Under the pieces are notes generated by a model. The model was not told the DNA's origin, did not search any database, and worked only from the letters and a program-made list of their open reading frames with translations. The position numbers and the translations under genes are program-made. From the NCBI RefSeq assembly GCF_030315685.1, contig NZ_JASXSI010000005.1, positions 124,001-188,000 on the forward strand: 64,000 nucleotides of DNA, written 5' to 3'. This document shows positions 1 through 8,864 of this stretch, one piece after another. The DNA comes from Gordonia sp. ABSL11-1. GTDB taxonomy: Bacteria; Actinomycetota; Actinomycetes; Mycobacteriales; Mycobacteriaceae. Within the stretch, counting starts at the first letter, position 1, and every line of letters begins with the position of its first letter.

Positions 1-1308
1 CGGGACACCCATACCGTCGCGGACGATGATGCCGATCGCGACCGCCGCCATCCCGGTCAGCAAGGAACGCACCGGAGTCTGTGATCGCCAGTCGATGGTG
101 CTGCGGCCCGTCGTGATGAGGCTGATCGGGCTGCGCCGGAGCACCTCGACGACGAACACCGTGAGCGCGACGGTGGCCACGAAGGAGATGACGATCAACA
201 GTCCGGGCGAGGAGTCGAGGTGTTCGTGGATGGTGGGTTCCAGTTCGGCGAGAGCCCAGGCGTGCGCGAGGTAGATCCCGAAGGAGCGGTCGGCCGCCGT
301 CCGCATCACGGTGTCGGTGACCGAGCCGGGTCGTCGGCGGTCCTGCCACATCGTGCCCAGCGAGTACAACATCAGGATGATCGCGATGTAGGCGAAGGAG
401 TTGTGTGCCATGAAGACATTGGTGGCGCGGACGATCGGTTCCCCGCTGTCGACGTCGTGCAGGTAGTACAGTAGGGTGCCGGTGACGACGGCGCCGCCGA
501 GGGCGAGAAACGCCCATCGCCACCGGATCATGAAGGCCTGGAATGCCGCATAGTGCATGGCGGCGACGCCGCCCGCCAGGATGAAGAACTGGTACGGCAG
601 GATGGTGACTACCAGGTGCCGCATCAGCACCTCCTGCGGACCGTGGGTCAGAAATGGCATGGGTGGGTGAACCATGATGTACAGCAACGTCATTTGTACC
701 GCCAAGCTGACCGCCAGCAGGTATCGGTGGGCGCCCCATGTCCGGCGCAGCAGCCACAGCATGGCCGGGAACACCGCGTAGATCTGCATGCTCACCGACA
801 GGAAATACAGGTGATACCAGGCATTCCCGGTGATGAGGTCGTACGCGATGCTCTTGGCTGCGAGCTCGACGTCGGCCGCCGAATCGACGAGGTCGTGTAG
901 GCCGCCGAAACCGCCACCCTCGTACCGGCCGTAGACCCAGTAGAACAGGCTCCAGACGAGGAAGGGGAGTCCGATCAGTTTGTACCGACGTCGCCAGAAC
1001 TGCACCGGCCGGAGCTCGCGATGACGATACTGATAGGTCAGCACGAAACCGGTCAGCGCGAAGAAGGAATACCTGGTGTAGCGCAGGAAGATTCCCACAC
1101 CTCCGGCCGCCACGTTGGCCGGTGTCGCGATGCCGAGGATCACGTGATCGAGAATCACCCCGGCAAACGTGACCAACCGGACGAAGTCGATCTGATGGAG
1201 ATGTTTGTCGCGTGGTCGGGATGGTGCGATGGGCTGCGCTGTCGCGCTGGCGCTTTCGTCTGTTTCGACGGACTTCGGAGGATGTGCGGGTACCGGTTCT
1301 GCGACGAT
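1..1308 (-). CDS. Membrane acyltransferase, acyltransferase-3 family (3' end off the window)
   Basis: Reading the minus strand gives a continuous polytopic membrane protein that runs off the left edge. It opens with a soluble, proline-rich stretch of about 40 residues. Then comes HQIDFVRLVTFAGVILDH, which resembles the first-helix motif of the family, and FALTGFVLTYQYR. About ten hydrophobic helices follow, and near the visible end the typical FGIYLAHAWALAE. The family transfers acyl groups to extracytoplasmic sugars or lipids; the substrate here is unknown. The start is a problem. The frame is open back to the stop of the upstream MFS gene with no ATG, GTG or TTG. A good AGGAGG lies at 1316-1323 and would best suit an ATC codon at 1306-1308. 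The family call is firm; the 5' end is not. Confidence 0.7.
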   Translation of the reverse strand, partial: MVAEPVPAHPPKSVETDESASATAQPIAPSRPRDKHLHQIDFVRLVTFAGVILDHVILGIATPANVAAGGVGIFLRYTRYSFFALTGFVLTYQYRHRELRPVQFWRRRYKLIGLPFLVWSLFYWVYGRYEGGGFGGLHDLVDSAADVELAAKSIAYDLITGNAWYHLYFLSVSMQIYAVFPAMLWLLRRTWGAHRYLLAVSLAVQMTLLYIMVHPPMPFLTHGPQEVLMRHLVVTILPYQFFILAGGVAAMHYAAFQAFMIRWRWAFLALGGAVVTGTLLYYLHDVDSGEPIVRATNVFMAHNSFAYIAIILMLYSLGTMWQDRRRPGSVTDTVMRTAADRSFGIYLAHAWALAELEPTIHEHLDSSPGLLIVISFVATVALTVFVVEVLRRSPISLITTGRSTIDWRSQTPVRSLLTGMAAVAIGIIVRDGMGVP

Positions 1309-1470
1309 GACTGCCCCTCCTCCGTTCGGCCACCGGGCATTTCGGCACGCGGTGTCGGATGCCCGGGGAGACAGTACTCCCCGAATCTGTGAGGTGGCGG
1401 TGGGGTTGCGCGGTGGTTGGATGTCAGGTCCGATGCCGGGGGTCCGATTCGCCCGAAAAGCGAAGAGGGA

Positions 1471-2787
1471 TCAGGCGGTCGGGTTGTCGGCGGTGGTCTC
1501 GCGCATCCTCGGCGGGGTCGTCGAGCGCCGCCGCCAGACCAGTACACCCAGTGCCGCGGCGAGGAAACAGGCCGCGGCGCCGACGCCCAGACCCACACGG
1601 GCGTTCGTCGCCTCGCAGATGGCACCGATGATCGGTCCTCCGATCGGCGTGGATCCCATGAAGGCCACCGACCACAAGGACATGACACGCCCGCGCATCC
1701 GCGGGTCGGAGTTGAGTTGCAGTGTCGCGTTGCCGGTCGACATGAAGGACACGCTCAGCCAGCCCACGAAGAACAGGGCGATGATCGCGACCGGGAGGGA
1801 CGGGGCGATCGCGGTGATGGCGATGGTGACGCCGAAGCCGGCGGCGGCGATGGTGAGGGGACGCAGGCCGGTTGTCCCGCGGGCGGCGACCAGAAGCCCT
1901 CCGACCACCGCGCCGACCCCCATTGCCGACGTCATGAAACCGAGTGCCTGGGGCCCGCCGTCGAACACGTCGCGCGCCGCCGCCGGAAGGGACACCTGGA
2001 ACTCGTAGGCGAGTGTGCCCACCAGGGCCATCATCACCAGCGGTATCCACAGCGTCGGCAGCCCGGCGACGTAGCGAAGACCCTCGCGGAGCTGGCCTCT
2101 GGCCCGCGCTATCGGCTCCTCGTGTTCGATGGATGCCGTGTTCATCACGATGAGTGAGACGACGACCGCGACGAAGCTCGCGGCGTTGATGGCGAAGCAC
2201 CAGCCGGCGCCGACGGCGGCGAGCAGGACGCCGGCCACCCCCGGCCCGATCGCGCGAGCGGCGTTGACCATCACCGAGTTCAGGGTCACGGCGTTTCGGA
2301 TCAGCGATTCGCCGACGATCTGATGGATGAACGCCTGGCGGGCCGGATTCTCGAACGCGTTGTTGAGGCCCAAGAGGAGGGCGAGACCGGCGACCTGCCA
2401 GATCTGCACCCATCCTCCCACCGTGAGGACCGCGAGAACGGCGGCGAGCACACCCATCACCGACTGCAGGATGATCATGAGTCGTCGGCGGTCGACCCGG
2501 TCGGCGATCACGCCCGCATACGGTCCGAGCAGGAGTACCGGCACGGCCTGCAGTGCGACGATGAGGCCCAGGACCGAGGCCGATCCGCTGAGCGTGAGCA
2601 CCAACCACGCCTGGGCGGTGGCCTGCATCCAGGTGCCGACGAGTGACAGCGCCTGACCGAAGAAGTAGAGCCGATAGTTCGGATTCGAGAGTGATGCGAA
2701 CGCACCCGTGGGGGGCGACGCGGCTTCTTCGGGTGCCCGGGTACCCGACTCGCACATCTCGGGCATCCGGTCTTCTGTCATCGACAT
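1471..2787 (-). CDS. MFS exporter, EntS/MFS_3-like, 438 aa
   Basis: This is a twelve-helix major facilitator. The N-terminus NPNYRLYFFGQALSLVGTWM is the usual opening of the transmembrane secretion effector (MFS_3) group, which includes siderophore and drug exporters. The motif-A region reads GVIADRVDRRR after helix 2, and the length matches the family. It is probably a proton-driven inner-membrane exporter; the substrate cannot be read from sequence. The C-terminus WRRRSTTPPRMRETTADNPTA is cytoplasmic. The acyltransferase frame follows in the same direction about 160 bp later, so the two may be co-transcribed. A second in-frame ATG lies two codons downstream and no strong ribosome binding site decides between them. 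Confidence 0.8.
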   Translation of the reverse strand: MSMTEDRMPEMCESGTRAPEEAASPPTGAFASLSNPNYRLYFFGQALSLVGTWMQATAQAWLVLTLSGSASVLGLIVALQAVPVLLLGPYAGVIADRVDRRRLMIILQSVMGVLAAVLAVLTVGGWVQIWQVAGLALLLGLNNAFENPARQAFIHQIVGESLIRNAVTLNSVMVNAARAIGPGVAGVLLAAVGAGWCFAINAASFVAVVVSLIVMNTASIEHEEPIARARGQLREGLRYVAGLPTLWIPLVMMALVGTLAYEFQVSLPAAARDVFDGGPQALGFMTSAMGVGAVVGGLLVAARGTTGLRPLTIAAAGFGVTIAITAIAPSLPVAIIALFFVGWLSVSFMSTGNATLQLNSDPRMRGRVMSLWSVAFMGSTPIGGPIIGAICEATNARVGLGVGAAACFLAAALGVLVWRRRSTTPPRMRETTADNPTA

Positions 2788-2867
2788 CCATCGTATGCCG
2801 CTGGTTCAGTGGCGGTTCCACCACCCGTTATGCGCAGGTTGGGCCGAAATCCGGCGAGCGTGGCGCC

Positions 2868-3470
2868 TCACCTCAGGCCTCGACGGCGACCCACCGGCTC
2901 GCGTCCCGCCCGGTCCAGTTCGCGAGCCGCTCGGTCGGACCGCGGTTCGACGACGGGCCCGAACGGGACTTCGTCGTCGGCCCGGATCTCGGCGGGGATG
3001 AACTGCTGGGCGATGCCGAGGACCGGTTCGGCGACTGCCGGGTCGGTCTCTGCGGGCTGACCGGTGGCGACGGCGAGGTCCCATCCGTGCACGAGCGTCT
3101 CGCTGACATACCCCCAGAGGGCGGCTGCGCCGGGCACCTCGCCCCACGGGACCGTGACCGGCGTCGTGAGCGTGGCGTCGTCGGACCACAGTCCGACGGC
3201 GGTGGCGACCGTGGCCGCGTAGGTGTTCCCATCGTGCCCATCGTGCCCATCGGCGAGACGGGGCAGGGCCAGGGCGTCGGCGCCCTCGGCCAGCGCGACC
3301 GCGCGGTTGGCGGTGGCGATCAGGTGTGCGCCCAGGGTGCGGACGTCGAACTCCTCGCACGGTGTCGGTGCCGTCCACTGCTCGTCGGTCACCCCGTTCA
3401 GCAGTTCGGTCACCCATGCGGTCGCGGCCGCGTAGGCCGGGCGGGGGTCGGCGATCTGTGTGTTCGTCAT
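2868..3470 (-). CDS. TIGR03086-family metal-binding protein (DinB/MDMPI-like) with 3' frameshift
   Basis: This is a four-helix-bundle protein of the mycothiol-dependent maleylpyruvate isomerase/DinB superfamily. TPCEEFDVRTLGAHLI and the ETLVHGWDLAVATGQ helix carry the metal-ligand histidines. The conceptual product ends in an arginine-rich tail that does not resemble the family. Changing frame near 2925-2950 instead restores a typical C-terminus, ERLANWTGRDASRW, ending at 2873. An indel, or a sequencing error, near the 3' end is therefore likely. I chose ATG 3470; ATG 3476 two codons upstream is equally possible behind GAGAGG. It diverges from the WYL regulator gene and shares a palindromic operator with it. 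A paralog lies at 36459-37088. The reaction is unknown. Confidence 0.7.
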   Translation of the reverse strand: MTNTQIADPRPAYAAATAWVTELLNGVTDEQWTAPTPCEEFDVRTLGAHLIATANRAVALAEGADALALPRLADGHDGHDGNTYAATVATAVGLWSDDATLTTPVTVPWGEVPGAAALWGYVSETLVHGWDLAVATGQPAETDPAVAEPVLGIAQQFIPAEIRADDEVPFGPVVEPRSDRAARELDRAGREPVGRRRGLR

Positions 3471-3514
3471 GATCATTCCTCTCGTTCTGGGCTGGTGGGA
3501 CCAGTCAATCGCGG

Positions 3515-3539
3515 AAACATGACATCTTCTGTCATGTTT
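3515..3539. promoter_or_regulatory. Perfect inverted repeat, candidate operator of the WYL regulator
   Basis: AAACATGACA and its exact reverse complement TGTCATGTTT are separated by TCTTC. The element lies between the divergent TIGR03086 gene and the WYL-domain regulator, 11 bp before the regulator start. Position and symmetry suggest autoregulation and control of the divergent gene. The symmetry is seen directly; the binding protein is inferred. Confidence 0.65.
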
Positions 3540-3549
3540 TTGCGAGAGG

Positions 3550-4497
3550 ATGAGAATCATGCGAGCCGAACGTCTGATCGCGGTCCTGATGCTGTTGAAG
3601 AAGCATGACCGACTCACAGCGACCGCCATCGCCGCCGAGCTCGGGGTCTCGGAGCGGACGGTACTGCGCGACATCGACGCACTGTCGCTGTCCGGTGTTC
3701 CGGTGTACGCCGAACGCGGTCGGCACGGCGGGTTCGCGCTGCTGCCGGGCTACCGGACCGATCTGACCGGGCTGACCGTCGACGAGGCGACGTCCTTGCT
3801 GGCTGGTACCGGGCGCCTTGACTCACCGGCGTTCGCGAGTGCGATGCGCAAGGTGACAGCCGCGCTCCCGGACGCCCATCGCGATCGCGCGGTCGGTGCC
3901 GCGGCGCGGGTCCTGGTGCGTCCGGAGGGCTTCGTCCGCGAACCCGACCGGCTCGAGGCGCTCGAGCCCGTGCAGCGCGCGGTGTTCGACGGCCGGCGCC
4001 TGCGAGTGCGCTATCGGCGCCGTGGAGATGATGTCGGCCGCGAACGCACGATCGATCCGATCGGCCTCATCGTCGCGGGCGACACCTGGTACCTCGTCGC
4101 GACGGTCGACGGTGACGAACGCATGTATCGCGTCTCGCGGATGACGGACGTCGAGGTCCTCGAGGAGGATGCGCGACGGCCCGCCGTCGTCGACCTCGAG
4201 ACGATCTGGGAGCGACGTCGGCAGGAGTTCCGGTCGTCGTTCGAGTTCGTCGATGTGGTGATCGACTGTCGCGCAAGTGACGTCGACGGCCTCGTCGGTT
4301 TCGCGGACGTCCTCTCGCAGACCGAAGAGGACGATGATCGGGTGCGTCTGCGGCTCCGTTTCGCCGACCGCAGTCACGCGATACGGGTGCTGTGGACGGG
4401 ATGCTTCGACCGAACATTCACCATCATCGAGCCGGCGTGGGTGCGCGAGACGATCCGCGACCGCCTGGTCGCCGTGCTCGACGGATTCGGCGCGTGA
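3550..4497 (+). CDS. WYL-domain transcriptional regulator (HTH_11/YafY type)
   Basis: The 315-residue product has an N-terminal winged helix-turn-helix around residues 5-60 (TATAIAAELGVSERTVLRDI, then the wing ERGRHGGFALLPGY). A WYL-type sensor domain sits around residues 140-200 (RRLRVRYRRRGDD, DPIGLIVAGDTWYLVATVDG), and a C-terminal WCX-like extension follows. Regulators of this kind control a divergent neighbour in response to an unknown ligand. Here the neighbour is the TIGR03086 gene, with a perfect inverted repeat between them. ATG 3550 follows a weak purine-rich site; ATG 3559 is an alternative. Confidence 0.85.
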   Translation: MRIMRAERLIAVLMLLKKHDRLTATAIAAELGVSERTVLRDIDALSLSGVPVYAERGRHGGFALLPGYRTDLTGLTVDEATSLLAGTGRLDSPAFASAMRKVTAALPDAHRDRAVGAAARVLVRPEGFVREPDRLEALEPVQRAVFDGRRLRVRYRRRGDDVGRERTIDPIGLIVAGDTWYLVATVDGDERMYRVSRMTDVEVLEEDARRPAVVDLETIWERRRQEFRSSFEFVDVVIDCRASDVDGLVGFADVLSQTEEDDDRVRLRLRFADRSHAIRVLWTGCFDRTFTIIEPAWVRETIRDRLVAVLDGFGA

Positions 4498-4534
4498 ACG
4501 GTTGTGCGTCATCGCTGCCACCAGTGACCTCGTC

Positions 4535-4597
4535 GACCGTGTCCAGTTCTTCGCCGATCGTGTCCAGTTTTGCGCCGACCGTGTCCAGACGACCGTC
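4535..4597 (+). repeat. Three tandem 21-bp units (intergenic)
   Basis: Three consecutive 21-bp units begin GACCGTGTCCAGTTCTTCGC, GATCGTGTCCAGTTTTGCGC and GACCGTGTCCAG. They lie between the WYL regulator and the transketolase-like gene. A related triplet with the same period lies in opposite orientation at 15274-15336. Both sit in intergenic space. Function unknown. Confidence 0.7.
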
Positions 4598-4681
4598 CGC
4601 GTCCGGCCCCGACACCGCACGCGGGCACGCTCGGCGCGAAACCGTGCCCGGCCGGCGCCGTGGACTTGCGAGAATGGCCCC

Positions 4682-6976
4682 ATGAACTCCCAGCCGGATA
4701 CGTTGCGCATCATCGAGGAGCGCGTGCTGTGGCTCTCGACGGCGATCATCCACCACGCGAACCGGGTCCGCCCGAACACGTCGGGGTTGAAGGTGGGTGG
4801 TCATCAGGCCTCGTGTGCGTCGATGGTGTCGATCATGACATCGCTGTGGTTCGAGCATCTTCGAGCCGGTGATCGTGTGTCGGTGAAACCGCACGCGTCG
4901 CCGGTGCTGCACGCCATCAATTATCTGCTGGGCGAACTCGACGAGCGATACCTGACGACCCTGCGCGACTACGGCGGCCTGCAGTCGTATCCGAGCCGCA
5001 CCAAGGATCCCGATCCGGTCGACTACTCCACCGGGTCGGTCGGCATCGGTGCGACCGCGCCGATCTGGGGTGCCATCGCCCGGCGCTACGTCGACGCGAA
5101 GTTCCGGTCCACCGGCGCCGGCCGACAGTACTCCCTGGTGGGCGACGCCGAGCTGGACGAGGGTGCGGTGTGGGAGGCCATCCTGGATCCGACGGTGCGC
5201 GATCTCGGTGAGATCGTGTGGATCGTCGACCTGAACAGGCAGTCGCTGGACCGGGTCGTCCCGCAGATTGCGGCCGGCCGGTTGGAGAGCATGTTCGGCG
5301 CCGCCGGATGGCAGGTGCTCACCGTCAAGTTCGGTGCCCTGCTCGAGGATCTGTTCACCCGTGCCGGGGGAGAGGCGCTGCGGGAACGCATCTCGAGCAT
5401 GCCGAACCCGGAGTACCAGCGTCTCTTGCGTTGTGGTGCAGACGAATTGCGCACACGACTGCCGGGCGACGGCCCCGGGGCCGACGAGATCGCCGGCCTG
5501 ATCGCGGAACTCGACGACGCCACGCTGACCCGCGCGATCCGCAACCTCGGTGGTCACGATCAGGAGGCGTTGCGACAGGCGTTCGCCCAGATCGACGACG
5601 ACCGGCCGACCGTGATCATCGCCTACACGATCAAGGGTCACGGCCTGCCGACGGAGGGGCATCCACAGAATCACTCCTCGCTGCTGACGGTCGAGCAGTT
5701 CGATGCCCTCGCCGACGAGATGGGCACTGACGCCGAGCACCCGTGGGCACGGTTCGCCGACGACACCGCCGCGGGGAGACTGTGCACCGCGACGGCGCAG
5801 CGGCTCACCCGTGCGGCGGTCGAAATGCACACTCCGCCCCCAGTTCCCGACGACCTCGGCCGAACTCCGTCGGGCACGTCGACCACGCAGGCGGCACTCG
5901 GTCGCGCACTGCTCGCGCTCACCCGGGACGCTCCGGCGGCGGCCGAACGCATCGTCACGATCAGTCCGGATGTCAGTTCCACCACGAACCTCGCCGGGTG
6001 GCTGAACAAGGTGGAGGTGTGGTCGTCGACCGAACGGCGCAACTGGTTCGACGACGACTCCGAGACGATCATGCACTGGCGCGAGAAGCCGACCGGCCAA
6101 CACATGGAGCTCGGTATCGCGGAGACCAATCTCGTCGGTCTGATGGGTGAGCTCGGCGCGACGTGGAGTCGGTGGGGCGAGCCGTTGTTCCCGATCGGCG
6201 TGATGTACGACCCGTTCGTGGAACGCGCGTTGGAGCCGTGGTCCTACGGCATCTATGCCGGAGGTCAGTCGATCCTGGTCGGCACGCCGTCGGGTGTGAC
6301 GCTGGCCGCCGAGGGCGGGGCGCATCAGTCGATCACCACCCCGTCGATCGGACTCGAGCAACCCGGTTGTGTCGGTTACGAACCCGCGTTCGTGCTCGAC
6401 ACCGAGTGGACAATGCTGGCGGCCATGCGTCGCCTCGGCCGCGAGGACGGTGGATCGGCGTATCTGCGGTTGTCGACCAGGCCGGTGGACCAGAACCTCG
6501 CGCGCGTACCCGACGATCCCGCGGCCCGGGAACGCCGACGACGACAGGTGATCGCCGGTGCGTATGCCCTGCGGCGGACCGACTCTCCTGTCGTCACCCT
6601 GGTCGGGATGGGCGCTCTGATGACGGAGACGATCGAGGCCGCGGATCGCCTGGCGGAGCAGGGAATCCCGTCCGACGTGATCTGTGTGACCAGCGCGGGG
6701 CTGTTGTTCGAGGCGATCCAGGCCCGTCGCGGACTCGACGACGCACCGTCGTGGATCCTCGACCAGGTCTTCCCGACCGACCGGGCGACCCCCATGGTGA
6801 CCGTGCTCGACGGCCATCCACACACACTCTCGTTCCTGACCGGAATCCACGGCGTTCGCGGTGCGGCGCTCGGTGTCAGCCGCTTCGGGCAGGCCGGTTC
6901 TCTCGCCGACGTCTACCGTCACCACGGGATCGACACCGACAGCATCGTGCGCGCCGCCCTCGACCTGACCGACTGA
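4682..6976 (+). CDS. Transketolase-like / pyruvate dehydrogenase E1-like thiamine enzyme, 764 aa
   Basis: This is a full-length homodimeric thiamine-diphosphate enzyme of the transketolase / AceE-type E1 superfamily. The N-terminal TPP domain shows GLKVGGHQAS and a cofactor motif GDAELDEGAVWEAI near residue 154, with DLNRQSLDR about 30 residues later. The central pyrimidine domain has the helix TGQHMELGIAETNLVGLMGE, whose glutamate would be catalytic. A transketolase C-terminal domain follows. The AceE-like features suggest a 2-oxoacid dehydrogenase E1 component, but no E2/E3 genes are adjacent, so the substrate is open. I chose ATG 4682 because family homology begins there; the frame is open further upstream without homology. 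Confidence 0.75.
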   Translation: MNSQPDTLRIIEERVLWLSTAIIHHANRVRPNTSGLKVGGHQASCASMVSIMTSLWFEHLRAGDRVSVKPHASPVLHAINYLLGELDERYLTTLRDYGGLQSYPSRTKDPDPVDYSTGSVGIGATAPIWGAIARRYVDAKFRSTGAGRQYSLVGDAELDEGAVWEAILDPTVRDLGEIVWIVDLNRQSLDRVVPQIAAGRLESMFGAAGWQVLTVKFGALLEDLFTRAGGEALRERISSMPNPEYQRLLRCGADELRTRLPGDGPGADEIAGLIAELDDATLTRAIRNLGGHDQEALRQAFAQIDDDRPTVIIAYTIKGHGLPTEGHPQNHSSLLTVEQFDALADEMGTDAEHPWARFADDTAAGRLCTATAQRLTRAAVEMHTPPPVPDDLGRTPSGTSTTQAALGRALLALTRDAPAAAERIVTISPDVSSTTNLAGWLNKVEVWSSTERRNWFDDDSETIMHWREKPTGQHMELGIAETNLVGLMGELGATWSRWGEPLFPIGVMYDPFVERALEPWSYGIYAGGQSILVGTPSGVTLAAEGGAHQSITTPSIGLEQPGCVGYEPAFVLDTEWTMLAAMRRLGREDGGSAYLRLSTRPVDQNLARVPDDPAARERRRRQVIAGAYALRRTDSPVVTLVGMGALMTETIEAADRLAEQGIPSDVICVTSAGLLFEAIQARRGLDDAPSWILDQVFPTDRATPMVTVLDGHPHTLSFLTGIHGVRGAALGVSRFGQAGSLADVYRHHGIDTDSIVRAALDLTD

Positions 6977-6982
6977 CGCGGG

Positions 6983-7245
6983 TCAGCGGACGCCGGTGGC
7001 GATCGTCCTGCTGTCTCCGCGGACTCCGCCACCACCTCGTCGCCGACGCTCACCGTCACGTCGTAGATCCCGCTGCGGCCGAAGCGTCGGAGCTCGACGG
7101 CTTCCGCGACGAGCACGTCGCCCTCGCGCGCCGGCAGCAGGAACCGGATGTCGGCGCGGGCGGCCACCGCGGCGTCGTCGGCGAGCATCTTCCGTGCGAT
7201 CCGGTGCTCGCCGAGTTCGTCGACCGTGAGGGTGTCAGCTGCCAT
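6983..7245 (-). pseudogene. Decayed PaaI-type hotdog thioesterase
   Basis: The minus strand encodes pieces of a PaaI-like acyl-CoA thioesterase. There is an N-terminal helix (LGEHRIARKMLADDA), then directly ADIRFLLPAREGDVLVAEA and FGRSGIYDVTVSVGDEVVAE. The central hotdog helix segment with the catalytic GG...FADTAF region is missing. Near the end the frame must change for RGDSRTIATGVR followed by a stop at 6983-6985. An internal deletion plus a frameshift indicate a dead gene. A 30-codon ORF (7235-7327, minus) overlaps its start; I do not recognise it. Confidence 0.6.
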
Positions 7246-7320
7246 CGAGAACCGACACCTCCTCACGGGTGAACAGGGTGGCGCCGCCGGTCGCGAAGTT
7301 GGGGACGTCGGCGGCGGCCG

Positions 7321-7660
7321 CGGTCATCCGCAGAGCCTCCATGTCGATGCCGCGGCGGCGAGCGGTGCGTTCGGCGGATTGATCGCCAGCGGCATCCACT
7401 CGCTGGCGATCTTCCAGCGGCTCGCGGTCCAGGGAGCCTTCGCCGACTGGCAGGTGATCGCGGGCCGACGGCTCGTCGACGTCGAGTTCCGCCGACCCGT
7501 GCGGCCGGAGGACGCCCTCACCGGGTCGATGACCATCGACGACATCGTCGTCGACGATCGCGGCCGCGCGCTGGTCATCGCAGCCGCCGCGCTGGTGGAT
7601 CAGGACGAGCGCACGGTGCTGACCACCGTCATCGAGGTCCTCGTCCGGGCTCGGCCCTGA
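7321..7660 (+). pseudogene. N-terminally truncated MaoC-like dehydratase
   Basis: The plus strand carries the C-terminal half of a MaoC/hotdog enoyl-CoA hydratase: HPQSLHVDAAAASGAFGGLI and ASGIHSLAIFQRLA, then VEFRRPVRPEDALTG and a normal end VLVRARP. The expected first strand and helix are absent. Sequence immediately upstream belongs to the opposite-strand thioesterase remnant, with no plausible start. It looks like a recombination scar in which two unrelated hotdog gene fragments were joined. Confidence 0.6.
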
Positions 7661-7766
7661 TCGTGCGTCCAGGGGTGACGGGACAACCCCTGTACTCCTT
7701 TACTAGGATATGCAACTATCGGTGAGGTAATCGGACAATCGTGCGAGGTTGCGAGGAGACCAGGTC

Positions 7767-8864
7767 ATGACGGTCGAACCATCTGTGCTGTCTACGGTCG
7801 ATGCCGGGGTCGCGACCCTGACGCTCAACCGTCCCAAGTCGATCAACGCGCTCGACCATCCGATGGTCACCGCTATGGACGAACTGCTGCGTGGCTGGGC
7901 TGCCGAGGCTGACGTGAACGCCGTCGTGCTCGTCGGTGCCGGTGAGCGCGGTCTGTGTGCGGGTGGCGACATCGTCGCGATCCACCGCGACGCTTCCGCC
8001 CTGAGCGGGTCGAACGCCGGCGATGACGAGGCGGCCGCGTGCGCGTCCGCCCTGTTCTGGGCCGACGAGTATCACCTGAACGCCGACATCGCGCGGTACC
8101 CGAAGCCGTACATCGCCATCATGGACGGCATCGTCATGGGTGGTGGCGTCGGCATCTCCGCGCACGCCAACACCCGCGTGGTCACCGACCGCACGCGTCT
8201 CGCGATGCCCGAGGTCGGAATCGGCTTCGCGCCCGACGTCGGTGGCACCCATCTGCTCGCCCGGGTCCCGGACAATCTGGGTGTGTACGCCGGTCTCACC
8301 GCGACGCACCTGTCGGGCGCCGACGCGGTCGCCCTCGGCCTGGCCGATCACTTCGTCCCCGCCGAGGATCTCGACGCATTTCTGCGGGCCGTCGGCGAGA
8401 CGGGACCGGCCGACGCCCTGGCGAAGTACGCGCAGGAGCCGCCGGAGTCCGCGGTCGATGGCCGGCGCGACTGGATTCGGGATGCGTTCGCCGCCGATAC
8501 TGTGGCCGACATCATCGAGCGTTGCCGTGCGGTCGGCACCGAGGACGCCGACAAGACCGCCGCCTCGATCGCGGCGAAGAGTCCGACCGCCCTGGCAGTC
8601 ACACTGCGCTCGCTGCGTGACGAGAAGCCCACCCTGGCCGAGACGCTCAAGCGCGAGTACCGCGTGTCGCTGCGCAGCCTGCTGCATCCGGACATGGCCG
8701 AGGGGATCCGTGCCCAGGTCATCGACAAGGATCGCACCCCGTCCTGGCGCCACGCCGAACACCGCGATGTCCCGGCGGCCGAGGTCGACGCTTACTTCGC
8801 ACCGCTCCCGGATGATCTGGAGCTGACCATCAACGCTGCACCACAGGAGGATTCGAGTGTCTGA
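7767..8864 (+). CDS. echA9: 3-hydroxyisobutyryl-CoA hydrolase / enoyl-CoA hydratase EchA9
   Basis: This 365-residue crotonase-fold protein has the hydrolase-type oxyanion motif [12 protein letters not shown] near residue 56, [17 protein letters not shown], and the hydrolase signature [20 protein letters not shown]. Its extra C-terminal region of about 100 residues is typical of 3-hydroxyisobutyryl-CoA hydrolases of valine degradation. ATG 7767 has GAGGAG upstream; an in-frame TTG at 7749 is less likely. Its stop overlaps the GTG of the next gene by 8 bp. The same echA9-echA8 pair occurs in mycobacteria (Rv1071c-Rv1070c). Confidence 0.85.
   Translation: MTVEPSVLSTVDAGVATLTLNRPKSINALDHPMVTAMDELLRGWAAEADVNAVVLVGAGERGLCAGGDIVAIHRDASALSGSNAGDDEAAACASALFWADEYHLNADIARYPKPYIAIMDGIVMGGGVGISAHANTRVVTDRTRLAMPEVGIGFAPDVGGTHLLARVPDNLGVYAGLTATHLSGADAVALGLADHFVPAEDLDAFLRAVGETGPADALAKYAQEPPESAVDGRRDWIRDAFAADTVADIIERCRAVGTEDADKTAASIAAKSPTALAVTLRSLRDEKPTLAETLKREYRVSLRSLLHPDMAEGIRAQVIDKDRTPSWRHAEHRDVPAAEVDAYFAPLPDDLELTINAAPQEDSSV

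Noticed and set aside
1424..2824. Long minus-strand frame of 466 codons over the MFS gene
   Set aside because: It is the shifted frame of the MFS gene, arginine-rich and without family features.
4424..6925. 833-codon minus-strand frame opposite the transketolase-like gene
   Set aside because: It has antisense composition (Arg/His/Gly rich) and the plus strand carries clear thiamine-enzyme motifs; such long shadows are common at this GC content.
7235..7327. 30-codon minus-strand ORF beginning MTAAAADVPNFATGG
   Set aside because: It has a plausible start but no recognisable family and lies in a decayed region; not supported as a gene on its own.
7680..7766. KstR site upstream of echA9
   Set aside because: The AT-richer spacer has ACTAGGATATGCAAC but no TNNAACNNGTTNNA match.
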